Assembly (NCBI GenBank): GCA_030386875.1
Contig: CM059569.1
Coordinates: 48,895,842-48,959,841 of the forward strand
Source of the DNA: Morinoia aosen
Taxonomy: Eukaryota > Arthropoda > Malacostraca > Amphipoda > Talitridae
Length of the DNA stretch: 64,000 bases
Direction of reading: 5' to 3'
In this document: positions 1 to 31,828 of the stretch, piece after piece
Layout: each line of letters begins with the position of its first letter
Position numbering within the stretch: position 1 is the first letter of the stretch
Program-made: the position numbers and the translations under genes
Notes under the pieces: generated by a model
The model's database searches: none
Told to the model about the DNA's origin: nothing
Seen by the model: the letters and a program-made list of their open reading frames with translations, nothing else

Positions 1-17
1 TTTTTTTCCTCAGTTAA

Positions 18-239
18 CACGTTGACTGCGACACGACCCACCGGTGGGTCGTGCTTAGGTTTTTCCTGCTGCGAAACGACCCATCGATGGGTCGTTTTGA
101 AAAATTCTAACAACCTTTCTAAATTAGTGGTATTTAACAGGCCCAGTTAATGTTTGATATTTACAAATTTGCTTATCACTTTTGACTTTAAATTCAAGTT
201 GAATATTGAACTTCGGTTTAACCCATCGCAACTAACGTG
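18..239. mobile_element. piggyBac-like MITE (TTAA-flanked)
   Basis: The 222-bp element is bounded by TTAA on both sides (14-17 and 240-243), the piggyBac target duplication. The ends are inverted repeats: the left begins CACGTTGACTGCGA and the right, read in reverse complement, CACGTTAGTTGCGA (11 of 14 matches). It has no coding capacity, so it would be a non-autonomous element. Two perfect palindromes of 22 and 24 bp (32-53 and 74-97) lie just inside the left end. Family assignment rests on TTAA and the terminal repeats only. Confidence 0.72.
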
Positions 240-433
240 TTAAGTATTTCGTAGAATTACATGACGATTTCTATCGCTGTGTTGAAAAGACTAAGAGTTT
301 TTCAGTTTCTGTGTCTCTCATTTCACACACTGATGCACGTATTAGGGATGAATAACCATCAGAAGATCTCAAAGAACATTGTGCATTTCTGCTTCAAAAG
401 AACAATCAATAAACCAGTAAGTTATCAGTGCTC

Positions 434-634
434 TCAACAATTTGACTGCGGTAGTAAAACTGAAGTTTAATGTTCAACTCAAATTTAAAGTAAATTGTTG
501 TAAGCAATTTTGAAAACAGCAAACGTTAACTCAATTGTGCTTTCGTTTTGAGTTGATGACTACTGGTCGGTCACCAGCATTTTGAGAACTCCCCTGTGAC
601 CACCGGTGACTCACGTTGTAGTCAAAGTACTAAT
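434..634. mobile_element. diverged, inverted second copy of the piggyBac-like MITE
   Basis: Read in the opposite orientation this segment aligns along its length with 18-239. Its left end (TTTGACTGCGG near 441-451) matches the terminal repeat. Positions 459-535 match the reverse complement of about 145-220. Its right end (595-632) matches the reverse complement of the CCACCGGTGG-containing left end. The flanking TTAA has decayed (CAAC on the left, CTAA on the right), so it is clearly older than its neighbour. The 190 bp between the copies hold nothing recognisable. Confidence 0.6.
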
Positions 635-749
635 ATCAGTAATTCGGCTCACTCCCTGTACTCATTCCTGTGATGCTGCAAACATTTACACGAACACGTA
701 TTGCAGTAGAGGAAGTATTTACGTACACTCGGCTGAATAGTAGTCTTGG

Positions 750-947
750 CTTAGTTGTTGTAATACCAACTCGCCTAAAATTTGTGCTTAGTACCAATTC
801 TTAGTGTGATTTTTCATTTCAGTTATGAAAATTCATCATAATACTTTTAGCTTAGTTGTAGTTATACCAATTCGCCTTGAATTTGTGCTTAGTCTAGGAA
901 CACTGATTTTGAATTTCGGTTATGAAAATTTATCATAATACTTTTAT
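750..947. repeat. 101-bp tandem duplication, two copies
   Basis: Copies start at 750 and 851, each beginning CTTAGTTGT and ending with ATCATAATACTTTTA. They differ at scattered positions and by a small indel. They lie beyond the collagen stop codon, possibly in or just past its 3' UTR. No function is evident. Confidence 0.75.
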
Positions 948-2023
948 CTTGCATTCATTTCAGCTATTCGGTGGTGATTTTGATCTCATTATGTGGTGGA
1001 GTGAATCAATTGATTGGGAGTGAAATATAAAAAAATAGTGACCGTCGTAGCGTTATTGGAAAAAAGGCATCGTTATTTATTGCCCAATTAGTTCAGTTGT
1101 GTCGTGCAAATGGGTTTTACAGTTTCTCATCACCAGGGGAGTGAAGTGCAAGTCCAACGCGTAAAAGATTAAGCTCTTTAACCCATTTTTTTCTGTTTTT
1201 TATAATCACCGGGGAACCTGCATATACGCTGGTGAAAATGGGTAGGTTACCAGAAAGGTGTAGAACCGTGGTCTTTGTCAGCCCTAGAAAAACTCACGCC
1301 GCAGGGATATAGCAAAACTATGAGTAATATTTTGAGTTACTTAAACGTTTCCAGTCGATGTTCGGTGGACGGAACTTGAAAGATGTTCCATTGGGCCAAA
1401 ACTGTTTTATTTTCTTAACGTTGTGTTATTTTCCGAATAACATTTCATTTTCGCTGCTACAGTGTTGCTCCTGAAGAATAGTGTCAAGGGTAAGAAAATT
1501 CAGGTATTAAATCAAGAATAGATCCATTCTTGCTTAAAATGAATAGATATAAAATAACCATTTATACCTTTATACAAATTAAGGAACTTACTAAACCATA
1601 CGCTAATATCGCTCAGACGTAAGATATAAGACAGAGATACAGAAAAGTCAGGAAAAAACGCCAAGCTGCGTTGTGACTCAATATTTCAACACATTCAAAC
1701 ACACTTCACGACAGCATCATCACTCTGCACTTCATAACAAACTGTGTACACTTTATACATATACTAATTACAATATTTTGTGCCCAAAACGACACGTACT
1801 CCACAAAGTTCTAGAAACTGAACGTTTCGTAACCTTGGGAGTTTGAGAACATTTTCAAGACTACGCACCAATCGTAACGTCCTGGGAATGTTTTTTGCTG
1901 CATGCCTTAAGAATTAAGCAAGTTTCAGAAACTGTTCTCTTGGGTTCAAGTACGCATTTCGGTCAAGAGAAAGGGTCAATACTGAATTTGGCATGGCAAA
2001 AGCGCTCGAGACCTCCAGAGCGT
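948..2023 (-). other. collagen 3' UTR and downstream flank; possible poly(A) signal
   Basis: There is no coding sequence here. Reading on the minus strand from the collagen stop (2024-2026), the first AATAAA hexamer I find is at 1406-1411, about 610 nt downstream, and another is at 1076-1081. Either could end the transcript, and the sequence alone does not decide between them. Nothing else in the stretch is recognisable. Confidence 0.35.
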
Positions 2024-21835
<19,812 letters not shown>

Positions 21836-22110
21836 GGCAGCGCTCGAGTCCCCAGGGCTGCACTAGCCTTGCCACTGGCTCATAGTGAGGCTCGTGTGCC
21901 GCTGCTGCTGCCACCACCTCGTGTTGCCCTAACCATAATACAACACGGAGTGAGGTGGTCGTGGCGTCGCACTCCCTCCACTGACTGCCGCTTACTTCCT
22001 CCCTCTGCCCAAGTCGCTCGGTTCTCCCACGCCCACCTACGCATGCTCCGGTCTACGGCGGCCGCCGCTGCTCCCCCGCTCCATGAATGCCCCTTGTCCG
22101 TCCACCGTTT
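21836..22110 (-). promoter_or_regulatory. GC- and CpG-rich region upstream of the collagen start
   Basis: The 275 bp immediately 5' of the start codon are far richer in G+C and CpG than the surrounding tens of kilobases (for example GGCGGCCGCCG-like runs near 22050). This fits a first exon 5' UTR and core promoter. I see no clear TATA box at a fixed distance. The open frame on the plus strand (21869-22114) is of the kind expected by chance in GC-rich DNA. Confidence 0.4.
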
Positions 22111-25100
22111 CTAGACAGCTCGTTTGTCTTCCTACTTTCACCGACGTCTTTGAGGTCTCATTTGCTTACATGTTTGCAACTTTGGGTCAAACTATTCCGA
22201 CTCAAAAATTTGCGTGGTGTTTGTGTTTTGCATGAAAATACTTATTGCAGAGCGTTTGCTGAAATAATGAAAGAAGCCATTTGGGCTAGGATATTTTCCT
22301 TAAATATTGAGCACAGCAATTTGGACAGTAGTAATTTGCATTCAACACCTCACTTAGCTCCTGAACTTGCGTTCAACGCTCATTAGTTGTGGCCGCTCAC
22401 TGTGCGTACTTGACTAAGATTAAAAGACGCTATTTTAGAGCAGGAGGACATAAGGTTTTTTGCAGAGTCAATTCTGCGAAAACTTAATAGCAACCAGCTT
22501 TAGACGTTAAATTTAAAATTTAAACGGCTTGAGAGTTAACTTTACCCCGAAATTTTTGTTTACTTTAACTCCATCACTTCAATTCAAGACTCCGATTCGA
22601 AACATGCGTAAAAAGGGATTTCAACTTGTGCGTTGTTGTTCAGTTGCTGAGGGAAATTTAGACTTTTGCCTATCTTCTTGGGCCATATATAGATTTAGAA
22701 ATACGTATTACGACCCAGCAATTTTTAAACTAATAAAAATTTTATTTGCATTCTTTTAAAAACTAAAAAATGGCTCATGAAAAACATTGAGTCATTGGCT
22801 CATATTTCGTGCTCTAGGCATACGTTGATACATGCAGGTTACTGGTTAACAAAATTTTTACGAATTGCCTGGATGCTAAAGCCCAATCTCTTATCAAGGC
22901 ACTAATGTATCCCAGCCTTCATAAGTAAAGGCGTTATTTAAAATTCCTGCTATATTTCATGCTTTAAACCTGAAACTGCTCTTAAAAAAGATTTGAATGC
23001 GTATTGATTTCTCCAATTTTGTATTAGGATAACATCGTCATGAATTTCAATCAACACGAGTATATTTCAATTTAAAAAACTAAATTTTACAGTCGTTATG
23101 TAGCGTTCAGGTATCCAGCTTGTACAGTGAGAATAGAGACGGACAGACCAATCTAGCAAGCAACAAATGCAGAGTAATTACCCGGAAGGTTATTTTACAT
23201 ACTAGGAAACGATCAAGTGCTAGGAGACATTTACTATGGACTGGCTGTAGAAGAGTTGAAATGTTTCCTTCTACCGAAATTCTGATTATTATAAAAAACA
23301 AATCCGAGGGTGAGGAGGAGTTAGGAAAATTACCAAGCATTGTTATAAGCGTAATTAGAATGCCTCACATTTATCAAAATATCTTTCGGAACTTTTAAAG
23401 CACTTCACTCCACCTAACTAGGTATATTTGGCAATTATTTGATGCTAGAATAGCTTTCCTTGAGGTAATGATGTAAAATTTGAAACTTCCATCTTTGATA
23501 GAAGGGTTAAAGTGATAAAATTAAGAACCAACGTACGTATCAATGTTTTAACCGAAAACGTTTTGGCGTTTAAAAATCCATCTTAAGAGTTGAAATAAGA
23601 TAATAGAGAACTTCAAATGTTCAAACAAGAATTAATGAAACATCCATCTCTAGACGCCTAAACACTGGCGAACTGAACACTGCTGTTATTCTAAAATCTC
23701 CAATGTTAACGCACAACACTATCATCATGTTCCTTCACAAGATGAAGGAACCCAACAAGCTGTCATGAATTAAGCTTCAAAAACAGCTAACGCGAAGCCC
23801 ATGCGGACTTCTGCAGTGGAAGCCTCCGTATAATAGTCAAATCTTAAAATTTCAAATTCTAAAATGAAGCTAAAAGCTTAATAAATATTAAATACAGTAT
23901 GAGAATTTCATTGGTAGTCAGAAAGTTATGTAGTTGAGTAGTAAAAGGCTGGGTATAGCATCAACTATACTATATAAATTAAGTCTTTAGTTGATCTTTC
24001 ACGGCTAAAAGAACGCAACTTCTTTCATTTGCTTAGACTTGGTAACATAACCACGCCATCAGCTCTTCTGTAATTTTCTCTTTCCTGAGGGACCTGATGT
24101 TTGCGTACCTTCAATTGGGATTCCGCTTTTTTGGTTGTGTCTCAAAGATAAATTTTTCATCACACGTTCATTTCACCATCCATGGTCAAAAAAATCATAA
24201 ACCGTCGTGCCTGTAAGTGAGTGACAATCTAATTTTTCAATCGGCCTATATACTTCTGCACTGAAAAAAATTCCGTTTTCCGTTGCATTGGAAAATTAGT
24301 TGTGTTTGATTAGAAATATGCGTCTGCGTCGAACACGTTGTACGCAGCACTTTCGTCGCCTCTTCGGAGCTTGTTGCTCGAAAAGCGATTATAACTGCCG
24401 AATATTATTATTATTATTAATGGATATTAATATGTCCGTTGTTGTGTGAGGGCGCTGTGAGGCTGTGATCATGCAGCTCGATTTCAGGAAGTGAAAAATG
24501 CTTGACGAAGCCTTTCTGCTTAACTGCACTTATGTACGCATAGCATTCAATGTGAAGTTATGAACTGAGGTAGAGGCGAAATTCTGTATTATGTTCTCGT
24601 ATCAGCATAAAAATAGGTTTGAGTTATTATTCTATCTATAGTGATATTTATTGGTATGGGAGTTTTTCTCTGCGTAACTTTCTTTGCAAGTTTGCTCGTT
24701 TTTATCAATCTTCTATTACTGACGGTGTGTGCTGGTATAGTTAATTGATTTCATCTCTCCCTTAAATTTAGTTAACTCTGTTACTATAAATTAGGCTATT
24801 ATATCTGTATACTCTGAACATTTTGATCAACGTTGGTTAATGTTTGGAGACGCTTGAACTTTAACAAAATTTTAATTTCGTTCAAGCAGGGTTGTTTATT
24901 TCAAAAAGTACGTTCCTTAAATACTGTATAGATAAAGAACAATAGTAATTTTGCCTGTTATCGTAAATTTCTCAGTTTTTTTTCATCTCTCTGAAAGTGC
25001 CAAGTGTACTGCAAACAGAGGAATAAGATGCAACAGCAGAACATTTTAAGATTTCATTTACAATTCAAACTTGCGTGCCCTCATATTTTCTTCTTCGAAA

Positions 25101-25125
25101 ATAGCTCACAATCCTTCGAGGGTTT
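22111..25125. other. intergenic, nothing recognised
   Basis: AT-rich sequence with only short chance open frames. There is a short TTA microsatellite near 24404-24420. I see no exon, RNA gene or complete mobile element. Confidence 0.5.
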
Positions 25126-25350
25126 TATGCATTCTTTTAATGATGAATGGCTGACGCAAGACAAGGTTAGCCATTCTGATAACCATTTTTTTAATTTGGA
25201 TTTTGTGTGTTCTTTTAATGATGAATGGCTGACACTCGACAAGGTTAGCCATTCCGATAATTATTTTTTTAATTTGGATTTTGTGCTTTCTTTTAATGAT
25301 GAATGGCTGACACAAGGCAAGGTTAGCCATTCCGATAACCATTTTGTCTG
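25126..25350. repeat. 78-bp tandem repeat, three copies
   Basis: TGATGAATGGCTGAC starts at 25141, 25219 and 25297, giving an exact 78-bp period. Each unit continues through AAGGTTAGCCATTC to TTTAATTTGGATTTTGTG. Because 78 is a multiple of 3, an open frame runs through on both strands, but it has no other protein-like feature. The last unit and the following 40 bp (to about 25390) match the body of the SINE-like element at 27364-27449, so the array was probably seeded from that element. Confidence 0.8.
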
Positions 25351-25390
25351 CTGCCAGATTTCAATTTGAAAATCTGAGAAAAAGTATAGC

Positions 25391-27279
25391 CAACTTTTAT
25401 CAATTTGAAATAGGAAATCTCGTTCTTCATTGGAAAATAAATTCACCAAAGGTCTATCCTTTGATAGGTGTTTAACTAATGGGCATTGGATATCCCCATC
25501 CAAATCCCTATTAATTACGCATATTTGTTATCGGTCATGCAGTAGCGACATCTTTATACTTGGTGAGTCCGGTGGTCGTTGTCAACCTCGAGCAGGTGAC
25601 GTAGTTCCTCGTCTCTTATTTAGGCTTTGATTTACACGCTAAATAATGTATACTAAGAAATACGCACCAGGTTGTTCTCATCAAGTAATGCGTATTAAGT
25701 GTAACGTGTGAGGTGATTCTTCCTACGTTTCGCTCAAAAACTTGTGCCAGGCAATTCTTTCATATGAGTTTAGTTCAAATATTCCTTTCTAAAGCTGTAT
25801 ATACTTCGATGTAATTAAAACGCTGACAACTTCCAAATATCGAGCTCGAGCTCGGCATATTTCGGTATTTCTTATGAGAATTGCCGTGCAGTTATACACT
25901 TAAGTCGTCCTATGGAAATACACGACCGGAAGTGAATATATGACTTGGAATGCTCTCTTGAAATACTTGACTAAAAATTTATTGCTGAGTCAAACATTTT
26001 ATGCGACGGGTATTTCCGGAGATTCGTTTGATTCGTTCTAAATTTTGCTGTTTTCCTGTTTTTTGATTAAAGAACGAGTTCTCATTCAAAGCTTTCAAAT
26101 TAAGGGATTTGAAGACATTTATTGCCAGTTAACTGCTCTAATTTTGTACTTAGTTTTGAGTGTGATTTCTATTAATCCTCGACGTATTACTGCTGTAAAC
26201 ATGAGCCAAAAAAATACTTCATTTCATAATTTACGTCGAAGTCTGTACGCGTACTAACATCTTGTAATATTAAGTTTTGGGTTTGATTAGATCTCTCGGT
26301 TTAATTAAAGTTACAACGAACTTAATGCTACACTCTAAAGTTATTGGTGACTTCCATTAAACCTTAAATTGAGGCATTCATACTCTTTAGCTAAGAAATA
26401 ATACTCCTTTTCAAATTTAAATTCTAGAGTATAAAATAATGAGTGAAGTACATGTAAACTGGAGCTCTAGAACTAGAACGAGATTTGAACTCACAAGATT
26501 TTGCTTAATTCGTAATTGTTAAAAAAACGAGAAAAAATGTTACTCTTAGTTAGGGGCAGAACGTGCGTGCTTCAGAATATTTGTGTGATGATGACTAATG
26601 CCCATGAGTGTGTTTGATACGCTAAAGTTCTGTGAAAAATATTTGCGTGCATTTCACCCCCGCAAAAGCACACTTGAATCGCAAGTTTTCAGTAATTCAC
26701 TCAAACTTACTGACATACTTTAAAGCATGCGATATACTTAAAAAAACACACACATTCTATAACTCTATGGAGTCGCAAAAGTGCACTCACGAATTAGATA
26801 GTCTACAGTAAATGCCAAACAGGGCATCTATGCTGATCAATGGCTGATTTGAGTGCGAGAGCGCGTGAGCCACCCATTGAGAAGTACCGTTGCACAAGTC
26901 TGGCCCCGGTGAGCTCCCAACAGAGGGACTCTTTCAATGAAGCAACGCACGCGGCGTCCATAAACAATCTGTGTCAGCTGATCGTGTCTGGTTACGGCAG
27001 TGCTCAGCAATGATCATCAGGCCTGGCATTAAACACAGCGCTCGACCGTTATTTTAACCATACTCTTTCGAGGCACCCAACTGCGCATCCTTGAAAATAA
27101 GAGCGGGGTTTTTGACGCGTTTTGATAGAGTGAACTTCTTAGTTTTTTCTACATGTCATACTTGAGAAATTTAGTCCGATCTTGCTAAGTTCGCGGAGTT
27201 TTTCAGTCGTTACTCAAACAGCTGCGGTTTCGTTAAGTTCTTAGTCTATTTTCGTACTTTCTGAGTCAGCATAGCAAGT
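25391..27279. other. intergenic; GC-richer island near 26.8-27.1 kb
   Basis: The stretch is mostly AT-rich with no gene. Positions about 26840-27070 are notably GC-richer, with CpGs and a donor-like CCCCGGTGAGCTCC. This may be a regulatory island or an unrecognised exon, and no frame is convincing. Confidence 0.3.
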
Positions 27280-27450
27280 CTCTCGAAAAAAAGAAAAAAG
27301 AAAAAAACATTTATTTTCCAATAGAGTACAAACATGAAATGTCGATACATTGGTTTTTTTAAATGCCTGACACAAGGCAAGGTTAGCCATTCCGATAACC
27401 ATTTTGTCTGCTGCCAGACTTCAATTTGAAAATATGAGGAAAAAGTATAT
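27280..27450 (-). mobile_element. SINE-like element with the tail of the local LINE
   Basis: Read on the minus strand, a body (27449-27364, including GTCTGGCAGCAGAC and ATCGGAATGGCTAACC) is followed by a tail. The tail carries a CCAAT...ATTGG stem-loop (27353-27318), AATAAA (27315-27310) and a T-rich run of TTTTTTTC type. The body is shared with about 25310-25390. The tail is shared with the 3' ends of the LINE at 36086-36118 and 36863-36895. I could not find a convincing Pol III A/B box, so SINE is an inference from small size and the LINE-type tail. Confidence 0.55.
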
Positions 27451-30400
27451 CGAAGCAAATTAACTAACCTGTAGTTAAAGTAGAGGTGTATTAAAACGAT
27501 TGCTGTTCAAACACAGGGGAACGGAAAAGTTTCCCGCTAAAACTCCCATTTTCGCAAATATACTCTGGCTCGGTAAGTTCCTCTTTTCGATTTTAGGATA
27601 GAAGTAAGCGCACTACTACCAAGTGCTGTATTCAATATTGACGCTTTTGTTCGTTGCTCAGAGTAAAAAGATACGCGAAGAGTGAATTGAGGCCTCCATG
27701 CATTTTGCCTGTTCTTTCTACTCGGTGTCAGCATCTAGGTCCAAGTTTTAGCTGCAGTTTTCAATTTTTAGTAGGAATAAATGGTGAATTTCTTTCTGAT
27801 AGTCCTCTAATCTTGGGCGTCGATTTTTATCGCAAATAGCGGAGCTTATTCAATCTAAAGGATTTTCTCCTTATTCGTGCAGAGGAACATTTTGAGACGA
27901 AAGCGACGATTTTGTTAATCTATTTTCTGTCAGCTATGGATGGAATGAATATTTAACCCTACTAGGACCTAGTTATTTCTTTGCACAGAATATTACAATC
28001 ATATTACGCAAAATGTCGCAATATGCAATAGAGGTCGAGGTGTCCAATAAAACGTTTCAAGTAAAATAATGTTATAGATCACTCCACATCAATGTCCAGG
28101 AATGACGGTAATCTTTATAAGGTTTAATTGTTTCGTTTGTCTGTTATACATCCGTTTCAAATTCATTCACTTTATTCTTATCCGAATTTAATTTCCTAAC
28201 GTATCAGGTTTTTCGGTACAGTAATCATGGCGATTGTGTCTATTCAACCGTTATACTAAACTTTAGAGGCCAAATGAACTGTTTTGATGGTTTCTACAAT
28301 TTCACTCGTCAAATAGATTGACTAGGCTGTTGTTCGTTTACAATACGCATAATATTAAAATTAAAGCTACCTGCGCTTTTTGGTGTCGTTGAAATCTGAG
28401 AGAAATTTGAGGATTTAAGATAAAATTCACACAAAAATATATATATATATTTTATAGTTTTAAACCCATGATAGAGTTTTTTATTAGGGCTACTTGATTC
28501 CTCGTCATTATTTACGTTCTGCTTTCAGTAATAACAAAGGCCAGCATAAATTATCTCATTTCAAATAATGAAATAAATTATTCATCTTCTTTTTTCACTC
28601 TGCAGATAACGTAAGTCTTTCGATACTACGTTGGAGAAAATTCCCTTTCTTCTTGTTAGGGTCCAACGCACAGTATTTCGAATATCAATCCCACTCTGTT
28701 CTGGATACTCTGTAACAAGTATCCATTTTACGGATAATCTTTCAAATTGACTCTTCAATGAGTTTTTAACGAAATATTTCTCACTGAAATCAAATTATTA
28801 TACATAAAAAAACTATTTTTAACAGCTATCAGGCATGAAATACAGATAGAAATAACTTTATCAAACGGGTCACGAGTGATGCACTATTATATATAACAAC
28901 AAAACCAATAATAGCGTGGCATCACTAATCAATAGTAGCAAGGAAATCAAAAATAGTAGTAAAATAAATAGTAGCCATCCTATAAAAGTTACTAGTATGA
29001 CTCAATGATGAGGAAGCCATCAAATCATTTGTGAGACAGGAGTTTTATTCCGATAAAAAGTCACAAATTTGGGAGTGCAGAGTTGCACACTGTTTCAAGA
29101 AATTCTATTCGCTGTTGATAATAAAAAATATAGAAGTATAAGGGCAATACTGAGTTTCTGAACTAGGTGATGTGTCGCATGAGTGTATGTTAGATGATAT
29201 TGCCCTTACAAGCTCCTGCGATCTATCGAGAGAGGCGGCCATGTGGAGGCATCTAATGTATTATCACGAGTTAATCGCAGTGTCCGCGTAAACAGCTCCC
29301 ATTGTAAACTAAGAGATTGGCGAGTCAGCAGCATTCGTACGAATTTGCATTTATAAAAATTACCGAACTTATTTTGCGATATTAATTCGAATCCGTCAAT
29401 TTATAGGCCATGCTTGAAACTGACTCCATGTCCCGTATTGTCTGTATAACCAATGTCTTGTGTCTTTGCTTTGGCTGAAATGATCATCAATTCATTTTTG
29501 CGTTTCTAATCTTGGAACAATTATTCCTTAAATTCGTTTATGTTTTCCAGAACTGAGTCGTTTACTTGTCGGTTAATCTTTGCCTTAATATCAAATTTAT
29601 AATTTTATCGTACAAATTTTAAGCCTTGGATTCAAAATTTCAATAAGGGCACAGCGTGTGAAAGTAGCATGCATGTACGTCTATGATAGTTTTTTGTAAA
29701 TTAATTTCTTAGCATTTGGGGTAAATAGTTCTACATAATAACTGCTCTCAGTTTTTAATTTTTCGAAGTACTACTGAATAATCTTCGTTTCATGATGGTC
29801 AAAAACGGAGCACTTTCACCAAGTTAAAATTCATCGAGTGTATTAGAATAAAATTCTGTTCGTCTCTTTCATAATATTTTTTTCAGTTGGCTTAGAAAGA
29901 TCTTTCCTTCTAAATGATGATGCGTTCATGTTTTTCTTGATAACACACATCACCGTCCTCCACCAAGCATTGGCGTCGGATGTTGGTTTTATTGCATTTA
30001 TTCCGGTATTTCACCAAAATTTCTATCGAGCGTTTTAGCAAGCTTTGAAGCCCTCTCTGAGAGCAGTATTTAGTTATTATTGAATATATTAAAACAGCTT
30101 GTCAAAGTAACTCATTCAATAGCTGTACAATTTCTTTAAACCTTGAATAACTCGTGTGTTCACTTGTAATAAGTTTTGTGAACTTCTGCGAAGCTTTGGC
30201 GCATTGACAATATGCTGTTTTCACCAGCTGGTACGAGATCGAACATTATTTATTAAAAAAATTATTATAAATATTTATTTAGTTTGGTGTCATTATTAAT
30301 CAAAAAACAATTCATGAATCCATAAGAAATAACGTAGTTTAGACTATAAAATAAACTTGAACACATCGGGTCCTTATAATTCATATTTTAAAGCAGATTA

Positions 30401-31729
30401 GGCTTACACATCTTATTAATCAATTTTCTTTCATTATTCATGATTGCTGTTTTCAATGATAGCTTAGTAAAGCTTCAATCAAAGATAGTGCTATCGATTG
30501 TTTTACTGGTTCAGAAATTTTTTATAACTATTCCCTCACCAATGACGCAACGGACAATTTAACCAACGCACAGCGGGTTAACAGCATCGTGATTTTGATA
30601 AAGCAAATTAGTATGTTTCCGATGTTTAATTTAACTTTTTTGCCGCGCTGGTCGGAGTAACTTTATTTATTTATTTTTATATTTTTAATTTAATTCTACT
30701 CTCAGAAGCATCTCGGACCTGAAATCACGTTGCGATTTTTATCTACGAAATTTTATCGAGCAATATGTCCTTCTAGCCTGAGATATGAGGCGGATAACCT
30801 ATCTTTGAACTTCTATGGCCTACTGTCGTTTAATTTAGAAATCAGGTTATAAGGAAATGAAGAAATTAGTTAATTATTGCTTACTCAGTACTTCACAACT
30901 TCATCTAAGCAAATGAACTGGTCGCGTCTCAAGTGTGTAGTCGTTGAGAACTGAAGTGTGTAGTCGATGGTCGTTCTGCATATGAAGGTCCGTACTTTTA
31001 GTAAACAATTGAATCAAATAACATGTGGTGCTGCAGTGAGACCGGTCAGGATAGAAAATCTCAAGGCAGATATTGATCTAACTTTTAATTAAATGTTTCC
31101 ATTGATACTTGCACGCTGTTTTTTATTTTGTCTCACAGAGTATCCCACAAGAATGTGGGCGGATTTAAGTGAGAGATTCTTTCCTGAAGCACAGCAATAA
31201 ATAGCCATGTAGCGTGTGAAACAAGATAAACTGCGAGAAATTCGTGTTCTATTTCTTTCTACCTGACACTTTAGGAAATGGTATGTTCGACTAACGAAAA
31301 AAATTGTCTGACTGTGAACTCTCAAGTAGTTGCAGAGCGAACATATCTACGGATGTTGTCAGTAACAGCAGGGCATAAGAGAGCGGTCATGAAGCGTTAG
31401 CCTTAGTTAAGAACAAAGCGATATTGTGGCCCAGTGAGCCCTCTGATGATATGGTCTGGTAGAGGCCAGCCGCGAGACGACGGTGGGTGAGCGATCTAAC
31501 AGATGAAGAACTCCCGCATTCCCAGTGGTGTTTGGTGGGGGCGGCTGCCAGTCACATATTGTTGCTACCACTGCCGCTGCTGCTGCTGTCGCTGTACTCG
31601 CTCGCTTGATGAGATATCCTGATCAAGAGAAGAGCATATCCTCCGCTGGCGCGCTCTGCCTCTCGGGAAGGACTGCGTGCACGCTTGAGAATGCGGATTG
31701 CGGATATTAAACCAACTATTTAAGTAAAC

Positions 31730-31828
31730 ATTTGAATTCCGTTCATCGGTGAGAATAGAACATTTGAATTTTATTGAATGGGGCGAATAGAATATTTGAA
31801 TTCCGTTCATCGCTAGATTAATAGAACA
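31730..31828. repeat. 32-bp tandem repeat, three copies
   Basis: ATTTGAATTCCGTTCATCG-type units start at 31730, 31762 and 31794, each ending in GAATAGAA or a variant. The middle copy is diverged. The repeat lies next to the GC-rich island. Confidence 0.65.

Noticed and set aside
21869-22114. 82-codon plus-strand frame upstream of the collagen start
   Set aside because: Low-complexity Ala/Pro/Arg sequence from GC-rich DNA, with no family resemblance; better explained as promoter or 5' UTR.
25004-25369. 121-codon plus-strand frame containing an FNDEWLT repeat
   Set aside because: Its repeat structure comes from the 78-bp tandem unit, whose length is divisible by three; both strands are open and there is no domain.
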